DNA of 64,000 nt from Diphasiastrum complanatum. Lineage: Eukaryota; Streptophyta; Lycopodiopsida; Lycopodiales; Lycopodiaceae. The DNA lies in the NCBI GenBank assembly GCA_029204225.1, contig MU831840.1, positions 36,001-100,000 on the forward strand. Direction: 5' to 3'. Position numbers and translations under genes: made by a program. Shown here one piece after another: positions 36,152-49,256 of the stretch. Under the pieces are notes generated by a model, which was not told where the DNA came from, did no database searches, and saw only the letters and a program-made list of their open reading frames with translations. Every line of letters starts with the position of its first letter. Position 1 is the first letter of the stretch.

Positions 36152-36788
36152 TGTGAATTGAGCACATATCCTTCTAGTGTAGCTCGGATTTAAGTTAGAT
36201 AGGTTCAATTTTGATGACATGCAGTAGTTTAGATCACATGCAAAATCATACTGTATGCATGCAAGCCACATGCAATCAGTGCATGCAACATGCAAAGTAG
36301 TTTCTGTGATCTACACATGTCTAGGCAGTTTTATGAGTTGACATGTAGTACATGCAACATACATGCATGAAGTTACACATGTGGACCTCTGGTAGGTGAA
36401 GTAGTTTAGTTAAGTGGACTTTCCATGCAACTCCACTGTAGGAATTCGAGTCTCTCTCATGTAGGAAAAGTTGGGCATGTTTTGCCATATTGTGAATATT
36501 GAGATTTTGGTGTTTTGGACTCATTCTCTCTCTACTCGAGTTTTCTATGCTTGATTTTCTCTCTTTACCTGAGAGCAGCCTCTTTGTCCCATACTGAACA
36601 CTTAGAATTTTTTCTGACATTCATTTCTCATAGTGAAGAGTTAGATTTTTTCATCAGATGTATGCCATTGTGCTCTTGCCTTAGATTTTTCAAGCATACT
36701 GTTCTTTGATCAATCTTGTGCAATCACAACACCTCAGAAAGATCTTGTAGGGTGTGTGGTGAAGTTCACACATGCTAAAAACTTCACA
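36152..36788 (+). repeat. 5' LTR of copia element F
   Basis: Starts TGTGAA and ends TTCACA, perfect terminal inverted repeats, length 637 bp. It is directly followed by a tRNA-iMet primer site. It is rich in ACATGCA phrases in its first half. The internal region with copia Gag follows in the same orientation. Confidence 0.88.
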
Positions 36789-36800
36789 TGGTATCAAAGC
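36789..36800 (+). other. Primer-binding site, tRNA-iMet type (element F)
   Basis: TGGTATCAAAGC directly follows the LTR. It differs at one base from the usual TGGTATCAGAGC. Confidence 0.85.
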
Positions 36801-37561
36801 TTCATGCTTTGAAGAGGTGAGGGTGTATACATCAGATCATCAGTGTTTTTTGCTTGCAGGAACTCGGAATTGGGAGAGGGATTCAAACCCGCTAAAAAAC
36901 AAGCTATCTGTGGATCATAGGTGGATCAAATCAAGGCTGATCTGATCCAACGGAGCTATGTATGGACAGCGAGCTCACACATGTGCAATCAACCCTCATT
37001 AATGAGTGCTACTTCTCAAGGAATGATCCAAATTTGATGTTCTATAGCTTGTTGGATAGGTATTGAAGAGTAGAATGTGTTGCTCTTGTTTCTAAATCAA
37101 TTTGATTTGTTTTTAGAAGATTTTTAGACAATCAAAGAGTCTGAGAGGGTACTCAACTCGTGGGATATGTTAAAGTGAGCACACATGTCTTTTCACCATT
37201 TTTCATCAATTTTCACTGTCAATCAAGTAGAATTGGATAGAAGTGAGTGTTCTGAGGTCTTAGACTTTTCATTTCACACATATTACTGTGTTTGAGTTGA
37301 AAGTAAGTTCCTAGAGAGTTTATCACTACTTTGAAACTCGTGGGAGAGATAGACTTCTTGCTTGCATGTGCTTCTTTTTTGTGACTGAAGCAAGATCCAA
37401 ATTCAAGATAGATTGATTTTCTGTGTTGAGAATTTGTTCTCACATCTGTTGCTAGATTTCATAGGGTGGAACAACATCTGTGTTGAATCCTAGATTGAGA
37501 TAGTAAGCAACATTCTTTCAACTCCATTTTTTTATCATTACTATAATTTCTCATAGAGAAG

Positions 37562-38540
37562 GTGTCTTCATCTGGTTCACATTTCTTAGAGCATAGTGAG
37601 AGATTAACATCTTCCAATTATGCAATGTGGAAGATCAGAATGGAATCATTATTGATTCTACAGGATGTAATGGATATTGTGAGTGGAGCTGAAGAAGAAC
37701 CTGGTGCACCTAATGAAGCTGCAACATTTCACAAAAGAACCAGAATTGCCCTTCATTTTATAGAAATGAATGTAACCAATGAAGTGTTAAGAGAGATCAG
37801 TACATGCACCACTGCCAAGGAAGCTTGGAATACTCTAAAAAAAAATCTATGAAATCAAGAATATTTCTAGATTGCTTACACTTAGAAACCAAATATTACT
37901 AAGTTATCAGAGAGTAGATGAGAGTGCTTCATCATATGTCATGAGAGTTAAGGATCTTCATCAAGAGTTAGTTGGTATTAGCCATGCTCTTAAGAACATT
38001 GAACTTGCTCAAGTAGTCCTAAATGGACTTAGAGATGAGGATGACAATATTGTGCAGACTTATGCTGTCAGAGAGGATCTTCCATCCTTGGAGACACTGC
38101 AAGGTGTTCTCATTACTGAAGAAAGCAGGCAAGAGAACAAGATGTTGAGGATCAACAGACTTTCATTGAAAGATGGTGGAGATGACAAAGCACTCTTCAT
38201 CAGAGACAAGTCAAGAGGCAAGGGCAAAGGACAACAACACTTCAAGAAGGACAAAGCCAAAGAAGGTGGTGAGGATCAGTCCTCACAAGGTGCAACATCA
38301 AGTGGCAAGAAGAAGCTGTCAAAGATCAAGTCTTTTTTCTGTGGCAAGAAAGGACACTATGCATCAAACTGTTTCAAGAAGAAAAACCAATCTAAGCAAG
38401 CTAACCTTACTAATGAGGATGAGTGTGAGTGTGTAGAGAGTGAAAGAGAGAATTCATTAATGATGTCTATTTTTTCATCTTTTCCTTTTAAGAATGAAGA
38501 AGTCTGGTGGATAGATAGTGGTGCTAGTTCCCATATGTCT
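37562..38540 (+). pseudogene. Ty1/copia gag and start of protease (element F)
   Basis: The first frame (37562-37852) gives NYAMWKIRMESLLILQD and ALHFIEMNVTNEVLREIS, the copia UBN2-type Gag. A frame change at about 37845, beside a run of A, leads to the second frame (37872 on) with RVDESASSYVMRVKDLHQEL. Next comes a Lys-rich region and the zinc knuckle CX2CX4HX4C (FFCGKKGHYASNC). The frame reaches WWIDSGASSHMS, the protease active site with its Asp intact. At about 38540 copia homology ends abruptly and LINE sequence begins. Confidence 0.9.
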
Positions 38541-39800
38541 ATGGTCCTCAGACTTTGACAAGAGGTATGTGGGAGTAGCCTGGGAGACTTGCATGCTCCC
38601 TAAGCAGTTGGGGGGGTTGGGCATTCCGGATGTAAGGATTATGGGAGCTAGAAGCATGGCAATATGGCTTCTCAGGGCAGCCTCAAGCCACTGGATGGAG
38701 GAAATGGAGACTATGGGATCTATTACTTTCAAAGTGGCATTTCAAGGGCAAAGGAAGTGACTTATTCAGATCTATTTGGCATGTGTGGAATAAAGTGGGC
38801 TCTAGGTTTTCTTGGAGGGAGCCACTGATGAAGCAGGAGGGGAGATTGCTCGAGCTGAGTTGTTGGGCCTTGAGAGGCCAGGCCCACTTGGAGGACAAGG
38901 AGGTCAAGGTAGCCTGGAAGATCTCTCGTAAGGGGATCCTACACTGGGGAGATCTCTGGGATTGGGGCAAAGGCATGGAGAAAGAAGAGGGAAATTAAGG
39001 AAGCATAACACTTGAGACCCCATGAGAGTAGATTGGTTTGGGAGAGATGGAAGGCATGTAGGTTGGTGGACTTGAAAAGTGGGGCTCATAGGAAAAGTCC
39101 AGAAGTAGAGTGGTTTACATGGGATGGCAAGACGAAAGCATCACCGAAACCTCCAAGGGAGGACAAGATGCCAGGAAAGCTTGTGGACAAGCTCAACAAA
39201 AGATGGAGCATCCATTGGTCGGTGGGAGAGGTGCTTTAGGAACATTTGGAGGAATTTTGTGGACCCCAAAGTCTCCATTCTTCTTTGGAGGATTGTACAT
39301 AGGGCAGTTTGGACAGGGGAAACAGGACTAGCATGGGGTTACTCTAGCGGATATTGTGATAGGTGTGGCACCTCGTTGAATAGCATCTAGCACACCTTTC
39401 TTTCGTGTGTTCATAATGAGCCTTTTAAGTCTTTAATCCTAGATGTCTCTAGATTTGTAGGTCTCTCTTCTCTTGATGAGCATGCTTGGTTTCTTGGTCA
39501 AAATGTTAAAGTAGACTCAGTTCTCTTGTAGAGCGGCCTTAATTTGGTCCATCTGGAAACTCAGAAACTCTCAGGTTTTTGGGCTCAACCTTAGTGTCAT
39601 TTCGTTATAATCTGGTCTTTGGGACATGCTCAATTATTATTTGAGGGCAATCTTAAGTATGTATGAAAAGGAAAAAAAAAGTCTAGTCAGTTAAAAAAAT
39701 TTAAAGCCCTCCTCATGCTAAAGGGCTGGATTCTGCGTTCAGTGGATAGACTCAAAACAACCTCTCCAACATTGTATAGGATGTAAATCTTCTCTCTGTT
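38541..39800 (+). mobile_element. 5'-truncated LINE, C-terminal part
   Basis: The first frame gives YVGVAWETCMLPKQLGGLGI and MGARSMAIWLLRAAS, the region downstream of the RT domain in plant L1-type LINEs (usually W...PK..GGLGIRD). Later frames give VDPKVSILLWRIVHRAVWTG and CDRCGTSLNSI, then a stop and HTFLSCVH. This matches the zinc-binding RT-associated domain near the LINE ORF2 C-terminus. Several stops and shifts interrupt it. The 3' end is placed only roughly. A 5' truncation joining directly to copia sequence is what target-primed insertion of a LINE would give. I found no target duplication or resumed copia sequence. Confidence 0.8.
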
Positions 39801-41199
39801 AATATATCCCTTGCTTACTGTCAATTTTTTTTTTTCAAAAAACAATCAACTAGCCATAGCTGGGACAAAGATCTCAAAAAACATGTGCATCGCCACTAAT
39901 GTAGCAAAAAACATCTCCATTTTCATAATAGCATCCTACATAACAATGTGCAGTCAGCAACTCAACTCCATGTCATTGACTTCAACTCCATGCATGCGCA
40001 AACAATGCTACAACATGCTACTAACATTTTTCATTATAACAAAAAAAAATTATATAGTTTTTATCATTGCTAAGAGAATCGATCTTTTTGAGAAACCATC
40101 CACAACCCAATATTCCATCAATCCCATCCCAATCCACATACATGAAAACCTATAAATTATTGTAATCTTCCATGTACAACTCCAGTTGAGAAAATATTCG
40201 ATGCCAAACTTCACTTGCCTTGAAAGTTGCACCAAAACATAGCATATGCACCAAGTGAGCTTTCAAAAAGTTGTGAGGGATCATCATAAAAAAACACTAC
40301 CTAATTTTCCAAGATTTTAGTTCTAGAAAGGAAAAAAGCACTAGCAAGAAAAACAAGACCACTAGAAGTAGCATGCCCATTCACATCCTTCTAACAGAAA
40401 AAAAAATCTTACTACACAAAAGCAACACAGCTACATAGACAAATGAATCAAAACCTAGTTTTTGTTTCTTAATAGAATAATTTATTTTGTAGATGGTCTT
40501 GCTTTTGTTCAAATATCGGTGTTGGATCTTGCTTACGTTTTTTCTACATAGACATATGAATCACTAACTTGGAACTCAGCACCACTTATAAATCTAGATT
40601 GAAAGATAGATATGATTTTTTAGTTTCCTCCTTTAAATCTGAGATAATGATGAATACACTTTTTTTTGTTTTTTTGTTCAACTTTGCTCATTTTTTAAAA
40701 ATGCTTCTTGGTTTCCAAGAGGAGGCTCGAACCTGGGACCAAAGAAACTTTGGATGCCAAGCCAACCAACTGAGCCAACCCCGTTGGGTAGGTCATTTTT
40801 AAAAAATGACCTCACAAATCTAATGAATGATAGGAATAGACTCTGATCACTTTTTTTCTATTCTCATATATTTAGATATAGATATATGGGGGTGAAAAAG
40901 CATTATAGAGAGGTGTGGAGTGGAATCATACCTATGCCTATGTACATATCTATATACAAAAAAATATAGATCCATTTTGTACACAAATATCCAACTCTTT
41001 GTAGTGCTTTTCACCTCCATTTGTCCTCATATTTTCTTTCTGACTCCCCATATGCAGCTAAAATAAATGACATGCATGCCCATCTTTGAACAATATAGGA
41101 TGCCCTTCTTCAGATTAATGCACATATGCAAGGGGTATGGAAGAAATAACCAAAATTGCATACGCGTAGGATGCCATGCCCTCGCAACACATTTTATTG
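39801..41199. other. No gene recognised apart from a SINE-like insertion
   Basis: A/T-rich sequence with no supportable coding frame. It contains the SINE-like copy at 40704-40792. Confidence 0.5.
40704..40792 (-). mobile_element. Short tRNA-derived SINE-like insertion, copy 2
   Basis: The 89-bp insert is flanked by near-identical 16-bp repeats, TCATTTTTTAAAAATG at 40688-40703 and TCATTTTTAAAAAATG at 40793-40808. On the minus strand it has the A-box TGGCTCAGTTGG and the B-box GGTTCGAGCC, and ends ...AAACCAAGAAG exactly at the duplication. It is about 90% identical to copy 1, with a longer 5' end (CCTACCCAACGGGG). Two independent insertions with their own duplications define the element's ends. 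Confidence 0.85.
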
Positions 41200-42390
41200 G
41201 TCGATTTTATTTATTTACAATTCGTTGGGAATACCCTCAACAGGACCCACGGCCTGAAGTAGTGCCGGTCGCTCGGCACTCTGCCGGTTCAGTAAAGAGT
41301 CTTCTTTGCCCGCCTCTGGTGGATCAGGTAGACCGTGACGTCTTCCATAAAATTGATGTGGTCCAGTTTTTGCACATAGCCTCAAATCTTTGAAGATCCA
41401 CCTCAGAAGGCTGCCAACAAGCCAAAAAGTAGACCACCTTCGGGATCATAAGGTGTTTGAGAACTAATGCTCGACCTGCCATATTAGCCTGAAGATTCTT
41501 CCATCTATCCAGGGGTAGGGCAGATTTTTCCTATTACCCACTGCCATCTAGCATGCAAGGAGACTCCAAATCCCATGGGCACCCCCAGTAATCTGAATAG
41601 GACACCTTATTGTAAGCATACACACCTCCTCTCTTGTAGAGCCACTGGAACTGTCCTTGAACTCACCCGATATGTTGTTTTGGTATTGTTCACCACCTCT
41701 CCTGAAGCTGAACAAAAAAGATCAAGGCTCCTGAGTATCTCCTCCACTGAGTTTTAATCATTCCGGGCTATGAAGTTTAAGTCATCCACAAAGGCCTGAT
41801 GGCAAAGAGAATGTGTCTCTACAATCTGAATGGGCTGAATTTTCTTTGGCCCTTATAACATATCCCAAGGCCTCAGAGGCAAGGACAAGCAAATAGGGGC
41901 CTAGTGGGCACCCCTGACGGATGGATCTCCCAAGCATTAAGGGCTCTGTTAGCCTGCCATAAAGGATAACTCTGGCTAAGGACTCTCTCCACAACACTCT
42001 CATAAAGGTGAGGAACCTCGGTCTAAATCCTATGCTCCTTAGCACCTCCGTGATGAAGCCCCATTCCATCCTGTCATAGGCTTTATCAAGATCCAAAAAA
42101 AACATAGTCTTGCCCTGTCCTCTCCGCATGGTTCATACCCTTCCACATCGAGAATATGACCTCTTGGATGTCTCCCTGCTACAAATCCCTTTTGTTCCTC
42201 CTTGACCCAGCGGGCCATTTTACTTTTCATTCTGTTGACCATGGCCTTAGCTAAAATTTTGTATCCGGTAGTCAACATGGTGATGGGTCTCCAATTCCTT
42301 AGCTGGTCCCTAGGCCCTTTTTGTGAATCAGTTTAATGATGCCTTGGTTCATAATGTTAGGCAAAGCGCCCTTTTTTGAATTTTTTTCCA
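41200..42390 (-). pseudogene. LINE (L1-type) reverse transcriptase fragment
   Basis: On the minus strand: NIMNQGIIKLIHKKG, LRNWRPITML, YKILAKAMVNRMK (42370-42230), then VKEEQKGFVAGRH. After frame changes: TMFFLDLDKAYDRMEWGFI, SIRQGCPLGPYLLVLASEAL and FVDDLNFIARND. FVDD at about 41781-41792 is the catalytic motif, usually YADD in plant L1 elements. Further scraps of the RT C-terminal region extend to about 41200. Frame breaks and stops show it is inactive. Confidence 0.88.
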
Positions 42391-44980
42391 TCTTCAATGG
42401 TGGATTTTTTATTTTGTTGGAATGATATTGTGGACACATGTTCTCACATTTGACCTAAGACTTTTCTCTAGAATCGATGACGTGAATAGGGATGTTGTAG
42501 CAACGGCCTATGCTATGTTATATAATTGATTTGTGGACCCCATTCAAATTTACAACTACATTCCCTGTCATTTACAATCCATGTTCAAACTCAATGTCCA
42601 TATATAAATTTTAAGCGAGAAATTTACTCTAACCTACAGCATTTCTCTTTTGGAACTACAAAATTGTCTTCTAATTCAGATTTGCATTATCTTTTAATTT
42701 AAAAGTCAAGTGATATTTATGTTGTGGAATATGATGTTTATAGTTTTGAATATGTGCTATTTTCTTAAAAGTCTCTATGTAAAAACCAATTTTGTTCTAG
42801 ATTCTATGCAAGTGTGATATTGTGACATTAGGTTCGTAATATTAACACATCATAGACATTCCCAAATGAATTGCCTTACCGTTTATTGCCATATCCAATA
42901 GAACAAAGGTTTTTTTTGTAAAAAATAGGTAATTTTTGCCAAAATGGATGATTTTCATTTAAGTAGTGCACGATGAAATTATAAAAGTCAGCTCTAATGG
43001 GTGTAATATATATAGACATAAATTACGTTAAAAGATGTTTCTTGAACTGGCTTTAGAGCAAAGTTTGGCCTGGTTTTGTAGTTTGGCAGCTTGGAGTGAC
43101 CAAGTGCTCCAACAACCTTCTTAAGATGATGAGCAATTTGTTTTGCCCATAGTTTGGAACATTGTCTTGATATATTTAGATGATATACATTTTTGTTGTG
43201 TAGTTTAAAAGGATTGCTAGTGGAAAATTTACAAACTGAATGCAAATTGATTCAAGGTTGTAGTGGTTAATTTGTCAAAAATTCTATGGTTTTTTTTTTC
43301 CCCCCCAATCGTCTGGAAAGAGCTCAACTCGAGTTCAAAAAAAAAAGGAAGAAAATTGATTCCACTCTTTTGGAAAATATGGCCTAAAGTAAAACAATGG
43401 AGGAGCTCAGCATCTCAAAGTTGTGAGAGGGAGATGAGAAGCTCTAAACTAAAAGAAATTGAGTTTATTAAGCATGAACTAATTTAGCGAGGACACAGTA
43501 TCAACGATCCATGGTATGGTAGGTGATTATGACAAGATGGTGAAGCAGAATGGACTGGAAATTGTGCAAGAAAAAAGCCTACGATGATGAATCATAACAA
43601 GAATCCAGTCCAGTAGAACTACTATAGACATGCATATAGGTCTATCTGAAACAAGCACTCATGAACATTGTATTCAATGTTAGGCTGCTATATCCGGGTA
43701 ACAAGAAACTTCAAAGAAACATTGTGCAACCTATAGATACATATGCAAGAAAAACTTGGTAGACATCTATTGCATGTTGCTCATGATAAATCTATTAGGT
43801 GATACACAACTATCTGTAATGAAAGATCAATAAAACAATGAACGCATAAGCCAAATAATCTTCAAGATTTCACTTACACTGGCAGCATTGCATAGCTGAA
43901 ATTACTCAGAATGGAAATATATTACTGCTGATTTCATGAGAAGCACAACGTGTAACCGTTCACAAACAATTTTGCCGTTCCCAGACGCTTACAGTTGTAC
44001 CACGACATATTCAGCACTGTTTGTAAGTTTATCAGGATCCCCAAGACTAACAGAAACTGATCACTAGAAAAACAACTCAAACAAAGGCTGTCTTCTCCAT
44101 GGGATGAATAGTTCTGCAGAAGATCTTTAAATTTCAATATTACCTTATTAAGGACTTATAAGAATCACTAAGCACTAGACAATTTCAGACAGGTTCAATT
44201 CACATAAACACTTTTCTTGCAAAAGGATTCAGGAATTTTTCCTTTCCATGTGCCCATTCCTACCACCAAAGCTCCCATGGCGCTGTTCCCTGAAGTGTCG
44301 AAGTAACGCTGATGCCTATAATAAAAGATACAGTTCAGCTAATTGATTAGAACCACAGAGTTATACAGTGTAAATTCTAAATAACTTGATTCTATTGCAT
44401 ATATCGACCTGAACTGATATTACATTAGTCAGACACAGCCCAAAACAAAGGCTGAAATAAGAGCACTCAACTATAATGGCACTTCAAAGCATAGTTACAA
44501 AAATACTGTGTTCTATTGAATATTCCATTGCAACGTATGTAAGGGGTAGGGGATCCAAATACTCATACTCCACGAAGTTGGTCCCAACAGCGGCCAAAAA
44601 TGTCATATGCAAACATATGTGAGCCATATTTGGCCCATATTCTGGCCGTATTCACATTATCTGGGCAATTTTCGAAAAAAAAATTTGCAATATAAATATA
44701 TAGAGTTCTTTATTATCCGCGTCGTGGGTTCAAATCCTATCTCCTCTGTTAAGTCAAAGGCTGAACAACACGATACGCCCCTAGGTTCAGTTTTTGCTCA
44801 GCATGTATGCGTATTTAGATATTTGAAAACTTTATTAACATGGCGTATTCGAAATATCCGTATTCGACGTGCCTTATTGAAAACGTTTTTGTATCCTGAT
44901 AACCTTAGTTGCCCGTTCCGGAATGGAACGCGTTCTGGAACACGTTCCGTTCCGTAACTTGGCCAAAAAAATTTTTTTGA
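42391..44980. other. No gene recognised
   Basis: I see no coding region, LTR or RNA gene. A B-box-like GGGTTCAAATCCT occurs at about 44728 without a convincing A-box or cloverleaf. Confidence 0.5.
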
Positions 44981-44987
44981 AAAAATA

Positions 44988-45165
44988 CGTAGTTTTTAAC
45001 AAAGCAATGGAGATTAAGGAACAGAAGCGTGGCTCAGACAGTGTTTCTAGCTCGAATATATATAACGTGGTTTTTAACAAAGCAATCGAGATTAAGGAAC
45101 GGCATCAAGATATATAGCGTAGCTCAGACAGCGATTCTAGCTCGGATACATATAACATGGCAGAT
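44988..45165 (+). repeat. Imperfect tandem duplication of about 80 bp
   Basis: The phrase TTTTTAACAAAGCAAT(G/C)GAGATTAAGGAAC, then GGCTCAGACAG or AGCTCAGACAG, TTCTAGCTCG and ATATAACRTGG, occurs twice in a row (about 44993-45072 and 45073-45160). A third weak partial copy (TTTTTAACAAAAAAATCGAAATTA) lies near 45332. Confidence 0.8.
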
Positions 45166-46868
45166 AGCGATTCTATAGCAGCAGTCAGAGAAGATATCAG
45201 AGACGAACAGAGATGGATGTGACAGTAACCGATAGCGTGGTAGTGGTCCATTGTGGTCCAAGGGAAACTATGAGATTGAGCTGGTCCTGATGATGGCCCC
45301 AGTTGCTGGCCGTGGTGGTCGCTCATCAAATAGCTGTGATTTTTAACAAAAAAATCGAAATTACCTTGACAAAAGAATCTGCTTGAACCGTATGTTTTCC
45401 AGCGTTTCTGATCTCTAGCGTCCTTCAATGCATTATTTGTTTTAAAAAAAAACGTTCCGACCCCAAAGGCAGTTTTCTTGATATGAAAGTTCCACACTAT
45501 AGAACTTAATAACAGTTTCCAAGTTTATAAACCTAATGTAATTAAATCGATTGCGTATGTTGGACCCCAAAATAGGGCACTGATCTACAGGCCTAATTAC
45601 TGAAGCTGAGGACCACAATGACCAAAATAGCATATGAGCCTCATTATAATTGGTCAATTGATTAAAATTCAGTTCTTGATCTAGCATAACAAAATTAGCT
45701 TAGCTCACTTGAACTTGGACACTTACTTAGTCATGGCTACAACTCTACCATTTTTTCAAATCTAGCTTCTTGCATTACATAATACTTTGCAATCTTCATT
45801 ACTTCCTCTACATGAAGATGACTGTATAGAATACAGCATTAACATCAACACCCTAACTACAATGATGGGTACAACAACCACACGTAGCATTAACTAAGAT
45901 ACTTCTAAAAAGATTGCAGGTTTCTGATTCCAAAAGAGTAACGGTTCAAAAATATGAACGTGTTAGATTGTTATAGAAGTCGAGTCTCAGAAAATTGGAT
46001 CAGTTGAGCTGAAACGTTCATCCAAAATTATGATTTTTAAAAAGGTCATTCAAAGCATCACTAGGGATTAATGAAAGAAAAGCCCATCTAATTGAGCGCT
46101 GAGGGAATGGAAACAGGAACCCACTAGTGCATACTTCATAGCTCATACAATAAAAAACTAATAGTCAAGATCTAAGTTCCAACGATATATTATTTTTGGA
46201 ATAATGTGTATAAGCCCAACAAGGATGCTGCCTTTTGAACTTGAAGCTTCCTAATTTCTTAACACGTGCTATGCAGTACAAAGAGAAAATCAAGAGAGGA
46301 GGAGAGCAGAACAGGAGAGATTACAAGGATGAGTTCCACAATGCATCACACATGCAGGATACAGAACAAATTTGTTCCCAAATTTCGGCCAACAATAGTT
46401 AATATTATGCTACTAGCATCACAGCCCTACTATTTTGCTATTGGACAACAATTATCTTTCTTTAATCATCACTGCCCAACTCCTGGCCAAGTGCTACCCT
46501 GGACACTACCTACTGGTCTAATTGTTTCCATCCAGCACTGCTTTGAGAACTAAGGATTCTACATGCAGGTCAGTGCGCCCATCAACTTTTCAGCACTTCT
46601 GATCAATAATCATCGCTCCTATTCATCTACAAGTGATCATTCGCAAGCAGCTCAGTCTTGAAGAGAAAGAGAATCACCTCCCTCATACTGACAGAAACTC
46701 TCCAAGCTCAACAAAGAGCTTTACTTGCACTCCTAAAGATCAACAACAATACATTGGCAACAGACTCATGTGAAGAACACTGGCTGATAGGCACCAATCT
46801 ACTCCTCCAGCACAGCCCTTTTTAAAGGCTTATCTCTAAATGCGAGAAGCCCAAGATCTTATTCTTTT
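45166..46868. other. No gene recognised
   Basis: No supportable coding frame, RNA gene or element boundary. Confidence 0.5.
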
Positions 46869-47045
46869 CCCTCAATCTTCCAAGACTCGTGTTCACTACC
46901 TTGTGTTGTTGGAAGTCCTTTTAGTTGTATGTTTGGGCAATCACCATAATTCACAAATGTGGTCTCTACCTTGATACTGACTTTCAAAAAGTCTAAACGT
47001 TCATAGAGTCAACCTGACTGGTAATAATTATCAGTTATATGAAGC
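46869..47045 (+). repeat. Dispersed repeat, copy 1 (partner at 55945)
   Basis: Contains TTCACTACCTTGTGTTGTTG, then AATCACCATAATT, CTACCTT..ACTTTCAAAA and AGTCAACCTGACTGGTAATA. The same words in the same order occur at 55945-56098. The element type and ends are unknown. Confidence 0.75.
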
Positions 47046-49019
47046 TTTTATATATCATCAACATCTACAGAACCTGAAAGCTGTATACGGGATTAGCTAA
47101 GAACTGGATATCGAACTCCCTTTTTGAGTGCTCTGTACTTGGATAAAGAATCTGTCTGTCATTATGATCTGTTTGCTAATCAGTGATAAAGAACTAATCA
47201 TTTGTGTTCATTGAGAGGAACAATTGCCTATTTGATTCTGCATTGCTGAATCTGTATGATTGTCTCTGTTGGAAAGGTTGCTTACTGTTTCTCCTGGTTG
47301 TCTGAAAGATATAGTACCCTCTTCATTCTGAATCCTTGACCAGATTGTTTCACACTGAAGTTACTGGATGCCAATCTAAACCAATATCTGCGGATAACCA
47401 GCCTGAAAGTAGTAGGATAGCTGCTCGACAATTTCTATTTAGAAGGTGGAACCAAACATAGCCACATGTTTTTCACTATAGTTAGAGATGTGTTTTTGAT
47501 CAATAAAAAGATTGAAGTATCATCAGCATCATCAAATCACAGAAATCTTCCTGTGAATCAAGTCAAGGACCACGTCTCGAAGTAAGGATGCTTCATCTGT
47601 GATGAAACCAACTGCAGCAAAGAATCAAAAAATCAGATGAACTCTCCAAGGAGGACCAGTAGCACAATGACACCAGCGCATTGATGACATGCATCCTCTT
47701 CTTCTCTTAGCTTTGACCCTCAGAAGAAAACGAACATGTAAAGTGGGGGGAAAGGCTTCTTAAATTCAACAAATTGAACAGTAACGAGGATCCTGAAGTT
47801 GGATCAAGGATCTTGATATAATGTATAAAGATAACCAAGTATTCTCGTACAACCACATTATGTCTTGTTAGACTCCATTTGGAGAAGAATGCTTCATCAC
47901 AGTGGTATGTAATGATGGCGAAAGAAACAGTCGCTACAACCTAATCTGGATCAAAGGAATGGATACAGGAAATTTCTACCCAGATGATTCATTATGATTC
48001 AATAAGAATCTTGTCTTCCAACAAAGGAGTGAGTAGATTGGTGAGTATGTGGACATGTTTTGGAGTAGGCTCTAAATGATCCAACTTTTACTCATAAAGA
48101 TGAGGTAGAGCAGCAAAGTAACCTTTATTGTGCTATGATATATCATTCACCATGAGATTGGCTTTGAACGGTCAACCTCAAAACAGTGCAAGACACATTC
48201 AGCATTGCCATAAACATGGACATAATGTTGTAATGGGGATCTTCGGGAAATACCCATTCCATAATGACAATCCAAAGGCATCAAAAAGGAGAAACCCAAA
48301 AGTCCAAAAGCACAACCACAAGAACAATTGAAAAAAGAAAAGAGGACTTTCCAACAAAAAACAAGAACACATAAATGACATAAGGAAAGTGTTTTGGAAG
48401 CCGAGAAAAAGGCCATACTTCTTCTCAACTGCAATCCCACGATGAACTAAGGCAAGGCAAGGGGAAAGAACTTCAACTCCACACAGCTGCAACAACTCCC
48501 CGAAAGGGAGCGCTCAGGCTTCTGAATATCTTAAACTTCACAGGCCTTTTCAGTTTCAGATTTGAGTACTATTGTACTCAAGAATAGCATAAAAGACCTG
48601 AACAAGCAAATGATAAATTGTCCAAGCATAAAATGGTGAATTGAGGGCAAGTAAATAACTTTGTAATCCTATGAATTAAGTTGAAGCAGTTATGGCCCTT
48701 GTACTTAAGGGACAATTTAACCATGGGTCAGATGTTTTATGGACGATGCTTACCCAAGGTCAGACAGGACCATAGAAAATAGGACACTATACCTAATACT
48801 CAGTAGTAGGTATGTTCAAGATACAATACCCACAAAGGGCCAGTATGGGACAAATGGCAATGGTGCAAAGGAATTGTCTCATAAGCTACAGGCAAGGCAT
48901 ACTCTACAAACACATAGGTACACCGAGCACCCAAGTGTATATAGGACCTCCAACCACTGCCTCCTATCATTCTAATTGTAACGTTGAACTAACATATACG
49001 AGTGATGGTTGGGTGGCGA
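47046..49019. other. No gene recognised
   Basis: No coding region that I can support. Overlapping short frames around 48130-48500 lack any family signature. Confidence 0.5.
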
Positions 49020-49165
49020 TTAAGCACTTTGTTTGGACTATTAATGTTCCTGAGTTAGCTAGGTATTGTGGTCCTTACATGATATTGAAGAAAGTTGGTG
49101 AGGCACTGAGGTTGCTTACAAATTATCCCTACCAGAAAGTGGTCAAACCTTTTTCATAACCTCAT
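49020..49165 (+). pseudogene. Gypsy integrase C-terminal scrap
   Basis: The frame contains ARYCGPYMILKKVGEALRLL followed by a Tyr-Gln-Lys-Val stretch. This resembles the chromovirus integrase tail (GPY/F module; usually FGPYKVLKKVGEVAYRLELP). It is only about 45 residues long and lacks the integrase core. Confidence 0.6.
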
Positions 49166-49256
49166 AGGGTATGAAACCTCATAGAGTCTCCCGATTCTAC
49201 CACATGAACCAAAAAATATACTTGATGAAAGAGACAAATAGACGGACATAGGCATC

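Noticed and set aside
44700-44765. tRNA-like B-box GGGTTCAAATCCT near 44728
   Set aside because: No convincing A-box at the right distance and no cloverleaf could be drawn, so neither a tRNA nor a SINE call is supported.
48128-48495. Overlapping frames on both strands that might be a small gene
   Set aside because: No start context, splice sites or protein family marks. The frames look like chance openings.
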